From the NCBI RefSeq assembly GCF_000473085.1, contig NZ_AXBA01000001.1, positions 1-64,000 of the forward strand: DNA of 64,000 nt, written 5' to 3'. Made by a program: the position numbers and the translations under genes. This document shows, in pieces, positions 50,969-59,549 of the stretch; the stretch's first letter is position 1, and every line of letters starts with the position of its first letter. The DNA is from Azorhizobium doebereinerae UFLA1-100. Lineage in GTDB: Bacteria > Pseudomonadota > Alphaproteobacteria > Rhizobiales > Xanthobacteraceae. A model generated the notes under the pieces. That model did no database searches. It was not told where the DNA came from and saw only the letters and a list, made by a program, of their open reading frames with translations.

Positions 50969-51016
50969 GTCATAAGCACATGGCTCCGGCGTTCAGCCGG
51001 TGGCCGTCGCTCTGAA

Positions 51017-51057
51017 GAAAGAGCCGGGATGGTCTGCCATCCCGGCTCTTTCTGTTT
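51017..51057 (+). terminator. Rho-independent terminator after tRNA-Pro
   Basis: A perfect 15-bp stem (51018-51032 with 51037-51051, loop TCTG) is followed by TCTGTTT. It is about 50 bases beyond the tRNA end. Confidence 0.92.
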
Positions 51058-51058
51058 C

Positions 51059-51396
51059 GGGCGCGCCCACTTCCCATCTCCGCTTCCGCCCTCACGCCCT
51101 CCTCCACGTCCTCCTCCACCTGGCTCCCCTCCGTCCGGCCTGCCAGGCGGTGGCCAATCCCACCCATCCGAAGGGGCGGCGGCAGGCCAATTTCGGCCGC
51201 GGCAGTGGACAGGGAAAAGGCCCTGTGAGATGTTGCGGCGTCATCATAGAACCAGCATGGCTCCCATGCTGCCGTTCTCGCGTCGTTGGCGTTTTCACGC
51301 TGTCGGAACGACGCCCGTCGATGAGGTTTGGACCGCTGGCGAATCGATACGCGATGCCAGGGGCGAAGTTGATCGAAATCTAGCTGGGGGCCATTC
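51059..51396. other. Intergenic region without a recognised gene
   Basis: About 338 bases between the tRNA-Pro terminator and the DUF697 gene. A pyrimidine-rich stretch (about 51065-51145) opens the region and more mixed sequence follows. No coding frame with a ribosome site, no tRNA-like fold and no att-type copy of the tRNA end was seen. The DUF697 promoter should lie in its right part. Confidence 0.5.
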
Positions 51397-51930
51397 ATGT
51401 CTGAGCAATTCGAGAAGGCGACGGCGCTCATCCGCCGTTATTCCTACTGGTCGGCTGGCTTCGGCCTGATCCCCGTGCCGGTTCTTGATTTCGCGGTCAT
51501 CACCGGCACGCAGGTCAAGATGCTGGCTGATCTCGCCAAGATCTACGGCCGTGAATTCTCCGCCGATCGCGCCCGCGTCGCCATCGGCGCCCTGCTGGGT
51601 AGCGCGCTGCCGGTGGCCGTCGGCACCGGCACGGTGTCCGCCCTGAAGTTCGTTCCCGTGGTGGGCCAGATCGCCGGCGTGCTGCTGGTTCCGGCGCTCG
51701 CGGCGGCGTCCACCATCGCGGTCGGCCGCGTCTTCGTGCAGCATTTCGAGACCGGCGGCACGCTGCTGGACTTCGATCCGGACGAGATGAAGGCCTATTT
51801 CATGCAGGAGTTCGAGGCGGCCAAGGCGCGGGAAGGCGCCACCGTCGAGGAAGCTCCGGTCCAGGCCGCGCCCGTGGTGCCGCCTGCGCCTCCCGCCCGC
51901 GAGCCGAAGGGCGCCGCGGTCCCGGCCTGA
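51397..51930 (+). CDS. DUF697 (YcjF-like) membrane protein
   Basis: A 177-residue protein with two hydrophobic stretches. It begins MSEQFEKATALIRRYSYWSAGFGLIPVPVLDF and has ITGTQVKMLADLAKIYG, the DUF697 hallmarks, then a membrane hairpin and a Pro/Ala-rich tail. Many DUF697 proteins are GTPase-associated (YcjF/YcjX), but no GTPase gene is adjacent. Function unknown. Confidence 0.8.
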   Translation: MSEQFEKATALIRRYSYWSAGFGLIPVPVLDFAVITGTQVKMLADLAKIYGREFSADRARVAIGALLGSALPVAVGTGTVSALKFVPVVGQIAGVLLVPALAAASTIAVGRVFVQHFETGGTLLDFDPDEMKAYFMQEFEAAKAREGATVEEAPVQAAPVVPPAPPAREPKGAAVPA

Positions 51931-52082
51931 ATCGCGCAGGGCGCAGCGCACCGGCGCCCTCGCATCTGCCGGTGATGGCATGACCACGGGGCCGGCACGG
52001 CTCGTGCCCCGTATCGCCACCCGGCGAAGCGCCTGCACCGCATCCGGCCCGCGCTGTCTGTGCGCCCGGCTCGGCATTCCGC

Positions 52083-52388
52083 ATGGAATATCTCCGGGGC
52101 GCTGCTGCGCAGGCCCGGCTTCCGGTCTCCCGCGTCCTGCGGGAGATTGCGTCTGCTGCCAATACCGTTTGGACGAGCGAGCGTGTCGATACGATGATGG
52201 TCGGGCTGTACATCCTGTTCTCAGTGCTCGTCGGCTTCATGGCCATCGGGCGGAGTGGCGGATTCTTCCTCTATTTCATCCTGGCCATCGTGCTCACCCC
52301 GGTGATCTCGCTCATCATCCTGATCATCGCGACGCCGATGGTGGTGGATGTGGACGGCGAGCCGGTGAAGAAGCGAAAGCGCGCGTGA
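52083..52388 (+). CDS. Small inner-membrane protein of unknown function
   Basis: A predicted 101-residue protein. The first 35 residues are soluble, then two hydrophobic helices (about 40-57 and 60-88) and a short basic tail KKRKRA. No ribosome site of good quality precedes the ATG at 52083; later starts are possible. It lies between DUF697 and the SPFH gene on the same strand, suggesting a membrane-related unit. No family was recognised. Confidence 0.6.
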   Translation: MEYLRGAAAQARLPVSRVLREIASAANTVWTSERVDTMMVGLYILFSVLVGFMAIGRSGGFFLYFILAIVLTPVISLIILIIATPMVVDVDGEPVKKRKRA

Positions 52389-52445
52389 CGACCAGGATGC
52401 GACACCTCATCTGGCCGCCGGCCTTCGCTTTGCAGATTCCCTCCC

Positions 52446-53756
52446 ATGGATAGCGCCACCTCCCGCCCCACGCCCGAGCGCCCGCCTTCGGCCCGGCAAC
52501 GGATCGGGCGTGCCGCGCACCGCCTGATCCACCGGGAGCGGCGCGGGGTGATGCTCGCGCTGCTGGTGCTCATGTTCGTGGTGGCGGCGCTGGCGCCGAG
52601 CATCTTCATCACCGTCCCGTCCGGCCATTCGGGGGTGCTGTGGCTGCGCTTCTTCGGCGGCACGCGCACCGCCAGCCCCGGGCTCGGCGAAGGGCTGCAC
52701 ATCATCTTCCCCTGGGACCGCATCTTCATCTACGACGTGCGGCTGCAGGAGGACGACGAGACCTATGACGTCCTCACCCGGGAAGGGCTGCAATTCTCCA
52801 TCCGCATCACCTTCCGCTGGCGGCTGAACGCGGCCACCCTGCCGCGCCTGCACCAGGAGATCGGGCCGAACTACCTGACGGTGCTGATGGTGCCGGAGAT
52901 CGGCTCGGTGGTGCGCTCGCGCATCTCGCAATACGAGACCGAGGAGTTGTTCTCCACCCGCCGGACGCAGATCCAGCAGGAGATCTACGATTTCACCGTG
53001 CAGGACGAGCGGGCGAACCGGATCGGCGGCAATGAGGAGCCCCCGGGCGGCCCCAACTTCGTGTCGCTGGTGGATGTTTTACTCAAGGATGTGGTGCTGC
53101 CGCCCCGCCTCCAGACCGCAATAGAGCGTAAGCTTGAACAAGCACAGATCTCCCAGGAATACGTCTTCCGCATCGAGCGGGAAAAGCTGGAGAGCCAGCG
53201 CAAGCTGATCGAGGCGCAGGGCATCCAGGCGTTCCAGCAGACCGTGCAGCAGGGCATCTCCGAGACCTACCTCAAGTGGCGGGGCATCGAGGCGACGCTC
53301 CAGCTTGCCGCGTCCAACAACGCCAAGGTGGTGGTCATCGGCGGCGGCGGCTCCCAGGGCCTGCCGCTGATCCTGAACACCGGCGACGCCGCCGCGCCGG
53401 GGCCGCGCGTGGGCAAGGCGCCGGCCGACCTGCGCGACGCCGACACCGCCCACAGCGGCCAGTTGAGCGGCTCCATCGATATGACGCCGCCGCGGGCGCC
53501 GGTGCAGATCGGCGCAGGCGCCGCCCTGGGCGCGCCGTTCGCCGTGGACCAGGCGGCCAACTCCGGCAGCCAGCCCCCGCAACTGCCGCAGGCGCCCACC
53601 CGCACCGACGAGACGTCCCGGCCACGGGCGGTCGCGCCGCCCACCAAGCCCGCTCCGGAATTCCTCCAGGCGCTCGGCGAGCGGTTCGGCTACCGGCTCG
53701 AACCCATCGCCCCGGCAAGCTCGGACCAGGTGGCGCCGAACGCCCGGCCGGAATAA
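52446..53756 (+). CDS. SPFH/Band 7 domain membrane protein (prohibitin-like)
   Basis: A 436-residue protein. One transmembrane helix (about 35-55) is followed by an SPFH domain (about 55-260), with VPSGHSGVLWLRFFGG, IIFPWDRIFIYDVRLQ and the LTREGLQFSIRITFRWRLN strand pattern. A charged coiled-coil (RLQTAIERKLEQAQISQEYVFRIEREKLESQRK) comes next and a Pro/Ala-rich disordered tail from about 320. Such proteins form large membrane-anchored rings that organise membrane microdomains or proteases. Function here is unknown. Confidence 0.85.
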   Translation: MDSATSRPTPERPPSARQRIGRAAHRLIHRERRGVMLALLVLMFVVAALAPSIFITVPSGHSGVLWLRFFGGTRTASPGLGEGLHIIFPWDRIFIYDVRLQEDDETYDVLTREGLQFSIRITFRWRLNAATLPRLHQEIGPNYLTVLMVPEIGSVVRSRISQYETEELFSTRRTQIQQEIYDFTVQDERANRIGGNEEPPGGPNFVSLVDVLLKDVVLPPRLQTAIERKLEQAQISQEYVFRIEREKLESQRKLIEAQGIQAFQQTVQQGISETYLKWRGIEATLQLAASNNAKVVVIGGGGSQGLPLILNTGDAAAPGPRVGKAPADLRDADTAHSGQLSGSIDMTPPRAPVQIGAGAALGAPFAVDQAANSGSQPPQLPQAPTRTDETSRPRAVAPPTKPAPEFLQALGERFGYRLEPIAPASSDQVAPNARPE

Positions 53757-53774
53757 GCCGGCTCAGGCCGGCGG

Positions 53775-54524
53775 CTAGAGCCCGAGCAGCGGCTCAAGGT
53801 CCTCCGCCAGCGCCGCCATCAGCGGCGCGCGGTCATCCTGGAAATAGAAGTGCCCGCCCGAGAACAGGCGGCTGCGCGCGCCGCCGGCGCCCAGCGCGGC
53901 CCAGGCAGCGAAGCTCTCCGGGCTCACCTGCGGGTCGTCGGCGCCGCCATAGAGCAGCAGGGGCGTGGCCAGGGCCGGCTCGGGCTGGTGGATGTGCGTC
54001 TCCACCGCCTCCAGATCGGCGCGCATGATCGGCAGCAGCATCGCCATCATGTCCGGGTGGTCCAGGATCGCCTGGGGAATGCCGTTGTAGCGCGCGCACA
54101 TGGCGGTGATGAAATCGGCATCGGACAGGCCGTGGATGGGCGACTGCGGGTTCGGCAGCGTCGGCGCCCGCCGTCCCGACAGTGCCAGCGCCAGCGGGGC
54201 CGGCGCGCCCATGCGGCGCAAGGCGAGGGCCAGCTCATAGGCCACCAGGGCGCCCATGCTGTGGCCGAACAGCGCGTAGGGGCGGGGCGGCAGGTGGGAG
54301 ACCTGGGCGGCCAGGCCCTCGGCCATGGCGCGGATGCGGCGCAGCGGCGGCTCGCCGAGGCGCGCCTCGCGGCCGGGCAGCTGCACCGCGACCGGCTCGA
54401 TCCACTCCGGCAGGTCGCGACGCCAGGGAAAGTAAAGCGACGCGCCGCGCCCCGCATGGGGGATGCAAAGCAGGGTCAGCCGTGCGGCGGGCCGGGCGGG
54501 AGGGGCGACGAACCAGGCTGACAT
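53775..54524 (-). CDS. Type II (external) thioesterase
   Basis: A 249-residue alpha/beta-hydrolase of the RifR/GrsT type that removes wrong or stalled acyl groups from carrier proteins of PKS and NRPS. The N-terminus LTLLCIPHAGRGASLYFPWR, the nucleophile Ser89 in LFGHSMGALVAYELA and the late His in SGGHFYFQ are diagnostic. Asp is in GGADDPQVS. The ATG at 54524 was chosen because the conserved fold starts there. It is the first gene from the left that belongs to the secondary-metabolite cluster, and is divergent from the phosphopantetheinyl transferase. Confidence 0.92.
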   Translation of the reverse strand: MSAWFVAPPARPAARLTLLCIPHAGRGASLYFPWRRDLPEWIEPVAVQLPGREARLGEPPLRRIRAMAEGLAAQVSHLPPRPYALFGHSMGALVAYELALALRRMGAPAPLALALSGRRAPTLPNPQSPIHGLSDADFITAMCARYNGIPQAILDHPDMMAMLLPIMRADLEAVETHIHQPEPALATPLLLYGGADDPQVSPESFAAWAALGAGGARSRLFSGGHFYFQDDRAPLMAALAEDLEPLLGL

Positions 54525-54684
54525 GGGCGTTTCGACGAGGCTCCGTGCGATGGGACGATGCGGACCGGCCGGGCAATCCTGCGGCACCTTATCTCAGATC
54601 GGCCGTTTCCTGGCGCGTGGAATATGGTCTAAGCCTTTGGACATGTGCGCGTCTTCGTGACGCGAATCCGGAAGGCCCGCCGCC

Positions 54685-55467
54685 GTGCAGCCCCTCGCCC
54701 CGCAAGCCGCCGCCACGCCGGCGCTCAGCCCGGACGCCGTGGACGTCCGCTGGCTGTTCGTGGACGACGTGGGGCCGGACCACTGGCCGCGGCTCACTTC
54801 TTTGCTCGACGACGGCGAGCGGGAACGGGCGTCCCGCTTTCACTTTGCCCAGGACCGCGACGCCTATGTGGCGGCGCATGCGCTGGCCCGCGCGCTGCTC
54901 GCCGCGCACGGCGCCGGCGTGCCGGGCGCGCTGCGCTTCGCCGCCACCGCCCACGGCAAGCCGGAACTGGCGCCCGAGGACGGCGCGCCGCCGCTGCGCT
55001 TCAACCTGACCCACACCCGCGGCCTCGTGGCGGTGGCCGTGACGCTGGACAATGATGTCGGCGTCGACGTGGAGGCGATCAATCCCGCCCGCCTGTCGCT
55101 GGAGCTTGCGGCGCGCACCTTCGCCCCCGCCGAGATCGCCCATCTAAGGGGCCTGCCGGCGGCAGACCTGCCCGAGGCGCTGTTCGGCTTCTGGACCTTG
55201 AAGGAAGCCTATATCAAGGCCGTCGGCCGGGGCCTGTCGCTGGGCCTTGAGACCTTCGCCTGCCGCCTGTCGCCGCCCGGCATCAGCTTCGCGCCCGCGG
55301 CGGCGGACAATCCCGCCTGCTGGCGCCTGGAGCGGTTCGCGCCGTCGCCCGGCCATGCCCTCGCGCTGGCGCTGCGCCATGCGGCACCGGCGCGCGTGCG
55401 CGTCCATGCGGGGCGGATCACCGGACGGGAAATGCTGGCCCTGCTCGATGGGGCGCCGGCCCCCTGA
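54685..55467 (+). CDS. Sfp-type 4'-phosphopantetheinyl transferase
   Basis: A 260-residue enzyme that converts apo-carrier proteins to the holo form with the CoA phosphopantetheine arm. Sfp-type motifs are FNLTHTRGLVAVAV, GVDVEAI (metal-binding acid residues) and FWTLKEAYIKAVGRGLS (catalytic Glu and Lys). Its length and two-half structure distinguish it from AcpS. The start is a GTG at 54685. It probably activates the carrier domains of the adjacent cluster. Confidence 0.93.
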   Translation: MQPLAPQAAATPALSPDAVDVRWLFVDDVGPDHWPRLTSLLDDGERERASRFHFAQDRDAYVAAHALARALLAAHGAGVPGALRFAATAHGKPELAPEDGAPPLRFNLTHTRGLVAVAVTLDNDVGVDVEAINPARLSLELAARTFAPAEIAHLRGLPAADLPEALFGFWTLKEAYIKAVGRGLSLGLETFACRLSPPGISFAPAAADNPACWRLERFAPSPGHALALALRHAAPARVRVHAGRITGREMLALLDGAPAP

Positions 55468-55499
55468 GGCGGAACAGGCCGGCGGCGCTCCGGCGCGAG

Positions 55500-55528
55500 T
55501 TGTCAGGCTGGGTGCCGGCCGCTATCAA
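55500..55528 (+). promoter_or_regulatory. Probable promoter of the P450-HMGS-ACP-KS-ECH operon
   Basis: TTGTCA (55500-55505) and TATCAA (55523-55528) are separated by 17 bases and lie 29 bp before the P450 start codon. This fits a short-leader sigma70 promoter. Confidence 0.5.
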
Positions 55529-55557
55529 CGTCGGGCCCGGCATGGGGGAGGGGTGAC

Positions 55558-56805
55558 ATGGCGGACCCGATGACGGCTTCTCCGGGCTGGTGGACGCTGC
55601 TCAGCGACCCGGCCTTCCTGGCCGACCCCTATGCCGAGCTGGCGCGGCGGCGGCAGGCCGGCACGGTGCAGCGCGATCCCGAGACCGGCATCCATTTCGT
55701 GCTCGGCCATCGCGCCTTCACCCGCATCGCCAAGGCCCCGCAGATGGGCCGCGACACCCGGCTGTGGACCGGCGGCTGGGCGAGCCCGGAATATGCCGCG
55801 GCGGACCCGGTGGGCTACGACCTCCTGTCCCAGTTCCAGCCGCAGATGATCAACAGCGATCCGCCCGATCACGGCCGCATGCGGGCGGTGTACGAGCCCG
55901 CCTTCCGGCCGCAGGCAGTGGCGGCCCTTGAGGCCATGGTCCGCGCCGAGGCCGAGCGCCTGATCGCCGCCATGCCGGCCGCCGGCGTGGTGGAGATGAT
56001 CGCGGCCTTCGCCGGCCCGCTGCCGCTGCGCGTGCTGCGCAACCTGTTCGAGATGCCGGCGGAGATGGACGCGGATATCGCCCGCTGGAGCGCCGCCCTC
56101 ATCAAGGTGGGCGACATCATGATGACGCCGGAGCAGAAGCGCGGCGCGCTCGATGCCCTCACCGAATTCAAGGCGGTCCTGAGGGAGCATCTGGCGGCGC
56201 GGCGCGGCTGCCCGCACGCCGGCATGATGGGCAGCGTGCTCGCCGCCGCCGAGACCGGCACGCTGAACGAGGAGGAGACGCTCACCAACCTCGTCTCCAT
56301 GCTGATCGCCGGCCACGAGACCACGGTGACGCTCATCGGCAACGGGCTGCTGCTGCTGCTGCGCAATCCCGGCGAGATGGCGCGCCTGCGCGCCGACCGC
56401 AGCCTGATGCGCACGGCGGTGGAGGAATTCATGCGCATGGAGCCGGGGGGCAACATGATCCTGCGCATCGCGCGGGAGGACATGGAGGTGGACGGCGTGA
56501 CCATTCCCGCCGGCGCCCCGGTGCTCGGCCTCATCGGCGCGGTCAACCGCGACCCGGAGCGCTTCGCCGATCCGGACCGGCTGGACATCGGCCGCACCGC
56601 CAACGCCCACCTCACCTTCGGCGGCGGCATCCATTTCTGCGTCGGCGCGCCGCTGGCCCGCCTGGAGGCGCAGGTGGCCTTCGACATGCTGCTGGACCGC
56701 TTCCCGCAGTTGGAGCTGGCCGGCGCGCCGCAATGGCGGCTTGACCGCATCAATGCGCGCGGGCTCGGCGAACTGCCGGTGCGGGTGGGAGCCGCCGCGT
56801 CATGA
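55558..56805 (+). CDS. Cytochrome P450 monooxygenase
   Basis: A 415-residue soluble bacterial-type P450. The I-helix oxygen-binding motif is LIAGHETTV, the ExxR motif is EFMR in VEEFMRMEPGG, and the haem-thiolate Cys361 is in FGGGIHFCVGAPLARLE. It is the first gene of a five-gene operon and overlaps the HMG synthase start by four bases, so it is a tailoring oxidase for this pathway (hydroxylation, epoxidation or methylenedioxy formation cannot be told apart). Electron-transfer partners are not encoded nearby. Confidence 0.93.
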   Translation: MADPMTASPGWWTLLSDPAFLADPYAELARRRQAGTVQRDPETGIHFVLGHRAFTRIAKAPQMGRDTRLWTGGWASPEYAAADPVGYDLLSQFQPQMINSDPPDHGRMRAVYEPAFRPQAVAALEAMVRAEAERLIAAMPAAGVVEMIAAFAGPLPLRVLRNLFEMPAEMDADIARWSAALIKVGDIMMTPEQKRGALDALTEFKAVLREHLAARRGCPHAGMMGSVLAAAETGTLNEEETLTNLVSMLIAGHETTVTLIGNGLLLLLRNPGEMARLRADRSLMRTAVEEFMRMEPGGNMILRIAREDMEVDGVTIPAGAPVLGLIGAVNRDPERFADPDRLDIGRTANAHLTFGGGIHFCVGAPLARLEAQVAFDMLLDRFPQLELAGAPQWRLDRINARGLGELPVRVGAAAS

Positions 56806-58052
56806 GCGTCGGCATCGAGGCCCTGAACATCCATGGCGGCGCGGCCTATCTCGACGTGCGCGAATTGTGCGCGCACCGTGGGCTCGACATCCCGCGCTTC
56901 GAGAACCTGCTGATCCGCGAGAAGACCGTGGCCCTGCCCTGGGAGGACCCGGTGAGCTTCGCGGTCAATGCCGCGCGCCCGATCCTGGATCGCATGACGC
57001 CGGAGGCGCGCGCGCGCATCGAAATGGTGGTCACCTGCACGGAATCGGGCATCGATTTCGGCAAGTCGATGAGCACCTATGTGCAGGATCTGCTCGGGCT
57101 CGGGCGCAACTGCCGCCTCTTCGAGATCAAGCAGGCCTGCTATTCCGGCACCGCCGGGCTGCAGATGGCGGTGAACTTCATCCTGTCCGGCACCTCGCCC
57201 GGCGCCAAGGCGCTGGTGATCGCCACCGACATCTCCCGCTTCGCCCTGGCGGATGCCGCCGCCATCCAGGAATGGGCCTATTCCGAGCCCACCTCGGGCG
57301 CGGGCGCCGTGGCTTTGCTGGTGGGCGAGGAGCCGCACGTGCTGCGCATCGATCCCGGCGCCTACGGCAACCATGCGTTCGAGGTGATGGACACCTGTCG
57401 TCCCGGCCCCGACACCGAGGCCGGCGACGCGGACCTGTCGCTGATGGCTTATCTGGAATGCTGCGAGGGCGCGTTCAAGGACTATGCCCGGCGGGTGGAA
57501 GGCGCGGATTTCCGCGAGAGCTTCGCCTATCTGTGCTTCCACACCCCGTTCGGCGGCATGGTGAAGGGCGCCCACCGCCATCTCATGCGACGGCTCTACA
57601 AGGCCGCCCCCGCCGAGATCGAGGCGGACTTCGCCCGCCGGATGGCGCCGAGCCTCGCCTATGGCGCGCGGGTGGGCAACACGGCCGGCGCCTCGGTCTT
57701 CCTGGCGCTGGCGGGCGTCATCGACACTGCGGGCCTGACTGCGCCGCAGCGGGTCGGGCTGTTCGCCTACGGCTCCGGCTGCTGCTCGGAATTCCTCAGC
57801 GGGGTGGTGGGCGAAGGCGCTCCCGGCCTGCTGGCCGAGATGGGCATCGCGCGGAAGCTGGATGCCCGCTACCGGCTGTCCATGGCGGAATACGAGCACC
57901 TGCTGCGCGGCGAGGGCATCGCGCGCTTCGGCACCAAGAACCTCGCCATCGACGCCGGCGCCGTCCCCGGCGCGCGCCGCAACGCCGACGGCACACCCCG
58001 CCTCGTGCTGGAGGCCGTGGTGAACTACCATCGGCAGTATGCGTGGGTGTGA
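56802..58052 (+). CDS. Hydroxymethylglutaryl-CoA synthase-like enzyme of a beta-branching cassette
   Basis: A 416-residue HMG synthase-fold protein, the size of PksG/CurD/MupH-type enzymes that attach an acetyl carbanion to a beta-keto polyketide on an ACP. The catalytic residues are Glu81 (TCTESGIDFGKS), Cys113 (EIKQACYSGTAG) and His247 (CFHTPFGGMVKGAH). Primary isoprenoid MvaS is an alternative, but overlap with a P450 and the following ACP, Ser-KS and ECH make the beta-branching role far more likely. The start overlaps the P450 stop (ATGA). Confidence 0.92.
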   Translation: MSVGIEALNIHGGAAYLDVRELCAHRGLDIPRFENLLIREKTVALPWEDPVSFAVNAARPILDRMTPEARARIEMVVTCTESGIDFGKSMSTYVQDLLGLGRNCRLFEIKQACYSGTAGLQMAVNFILSGTSPGAKALVIATDISRFALADAAAIQEWAYSEPTSGAGAVALLVGEEPHVLRIDPGAYGNHAFEVMDTCRPGPDTEAGDADLSLMAYLECCEGAFKDYARRVEGADFRESFAYLCFHTPFGGMVKGAHRHLMRRLYKAAPAEIEADFARRMAPSLAYGARVGNTAGASVFLALAGVIDTAGLTAPQRVGLFAYGSGCCSEFLSGVVGEGAPGLLAEMGIARKLDARYRLSMAEYEHLLRGEGIARFGTKNLAIDAGAVPGARRNADGTPRLVLEAVVNYHRQYAWV

Positions 58053-58077
58053 CGAGCCCGCGCCGAAGGAGATATCC

Positions 58078-58323
58078 GTGACTGACGATGCCGTCCTCGC
58101 AACCCTGATCGCGCAGATCCGCGACGTGGTGCCCGAACTGGAGGGGCACCCCATCGCCCGCGCGGATTCCATGGTGGACCTCGGCGTCAACTCCATCGAG
58201 CGCAACGAGGTGCTGCTGCTCACCCTCCAGGCGCTCCAGCTCGACATCTCCCCGACCAAGCTGGTCGGGCCGCGCAACATCGGCGAACTGGCCGACCTGC
58301 TCCATGCCAAGCTCGCGGGCTGA
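58078..58323 (+). CDS. Discrete acyl carrier protein (acetyl donor ACP)
   Basis: An 81-residue carrier protein. The phosphopantetheine site is Ser39 in DLGVNSIERNEV. Asn rather than Asp before the Ser, with the following Ile-Glu-Arg, resembles the donor ACPs (AcpK type) of HMG-synthase cassettes. The GTG start at 58078 has AAGGAG seven bases upstream. In such cassettes the ACP is loaded with malonyl, decarboxylated to acetyl by the KS and used by the HMG synthase. Confidence 0.92.
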   Translation: MTDDAVLATLIAQIRDVVPELEGHPIARADSMVDLGVNSIERNEVLLLTLQALQLDISPTKLVGPRNIGELADLLHAKLAG

Positions 58324-59548
58324 GGGCGCGCCGCCGGTCGTCACCGGCATCGGCGTCGCCAGCGGGTTCGGCTATGGCAAGCAGGTCCTGCGCACCGGCC
58401 TTCATGCCGGCGCGGACGTGTTCGGCGTGCTGGCCCGGCCCGGTCGGCAGCCGGCCGGGGCGGCGACGCCCTTCATCGGCGTCGAGATGCCCGATCCTCC
58501 GGACGTCCTTCCCAAGCGCATCGCCCGCACCGCCGGCCTGTCCGGCCGGGTGGCGGTGGCGGTGCTGGGGGAAGCCTGGACGGAAGCGGGCCTTGCCGAC
58601 GTGGATCCCGCCCGCATCGGCCTCGTGGTCGGCGGCTCCAATCTGCAGAACCGCGAAGCCGTGCTGGCCCTGACCGCCCACGGGGAGGGGCGGGCGATCC
58701 TCTCGCCGCATCTGGGTTACAGTTTCTTCGACACCGACATTTGCGGCCTGTGCTGCGCCGCCTTCCCGATCCGGGGCTTCTCGCTCACCGTGGGCGGCGC
58801 GTCCGCCAGCGGCGCGGTGGCTGTGCTCCAGGCGGCGGAGGCGGTGCGCAGCGGGCGGGTGGACGCCTGCATCGCCCTCGGCGCCCTCCAGGATCTGTCG
58901 CATGTGGATCTCGCCGCCTTGCAGGCGCTCGGGGCACTGGGGCCGCGCCACGCGCAGGCCGAGGCCGCGCCGGGAGCCGCATGCCGTCCGTTCGATCGCG
59001 GCCGCGACGGCTTCGTGTTCGGCGAGGCTTGCGCCGCCCTCGTCCTGCGCCGGGCGGACGACCTGCCGGCGGGTGCGGCGGCCTATGGCAGCATCGTGGG
59101 CGGCGCCCACCGGGCGGACGGCCACCGGGGGCCGGACCCGTCGCTGGAGGGGGAATTGCGCGCCATCCGGCTGGCGCTGGCCGACGCCGGCATCGGCCCC
59201 GACGCCATCGACTATGTGAACGCGCACGGCACCGGCACGCCGCTGGGCGATGACACCGAGGCGGCGGCCCTGCTGGAAGCGGGCCTCGCCACGGCCCGGA
59301 TCAACGCCACCAAGTCCATCCTCGGACACGGCATCGCCGCCGCCGGCGCCATCGAGGTGGCGGCGACGCTGCTCCAGATGCGCGACGGGCGGCTGCACCC
59401 CACGCGCAACCTGAAGACGCCCATCGTGCCGCAGCTCGGCTGGGTGGGCGAGACGTCGGAACGGCTGGAGGTGCGGCATGCCTTGTCGCTGTCCTTCGGC
59501 TTCGGCGGCATCGACACCGCGCTCGTCCTGCGCGCGCCGGGAGCGTGA
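58304..59548 (+). CDS. Decarboxylating ketosynthase homologue (active-site Cys to Ser)
   Basis: A 414-residue KS-fold protein of the FabF/PKS type. At the nucleophile position the sequence is VGGASASGAVAV, so Ser167 stands where condensing KS have Cys. His308 (NAHGTGTPLGD), Lys337 and His342 (ATKSILGHGI) are retained. Cys-to-Ser with both His kept is the hallmark of the malonyl-ACP decarboxylases of beta-branching cassettes (PksF, CurC, MupG types). The ATG at 58304 overlaps the ACP gene by 20 bases; the alignable fold begins at PPVVTGIGVAS, so a slightly later start is possible. Confidence 0.92.
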   Translation: MPSSRAEGAPPVVTGIGVASGFGYGKQVLRTGLHAGADVFGVLARPGRQPAGAATPFIGVEMPDPPDVLPKRIARTAGLSGRVAVAVLGEAWTEAGLADVDPARIGLVVGGSNLQNREAVLALTAHGEGRAILSPHLGYSFFDTDICGLCCAAFPIRGFSLTVGGASASGAVAVLQAAEAVRSGRVDACIALGALQDLSHVDLAALQALGALGPRHAQAEAAPGAACRPFDRGRDGFVFGEACAALVLRRADDLPAGAAAYGSIVGGAHRADGHRGPDPSLEGELRAIRLALADAGIGPDAIDYVNAHGTGTPLGDDTEAAALLEAGLATARINATKSILGHGIAAAGAIEVAATLLQMRDGRLHPTRNLKTPIVPQLGWVGETSERLEVRHALSLSFGFGGIDTALVLRAPGA

Positions 59549-59549
59549 G

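Noticed and set aside
56802..58052. HMG-CoA synthase as part of a mevalonate isoprenoid pathway
   Set aside because: No other mevalonate gene is nearby, and the gene overlaps a P450 and precedes an ACP, Ser-KS and ECH1, the beta-branching arrangement.
55869..58310. Open frame of 813 codons on the minus strand across the P450 and HMG synthase genes
   Set aside because: Antisense to two genes with complete catalytic motifs; composition typical of a shadow frame.
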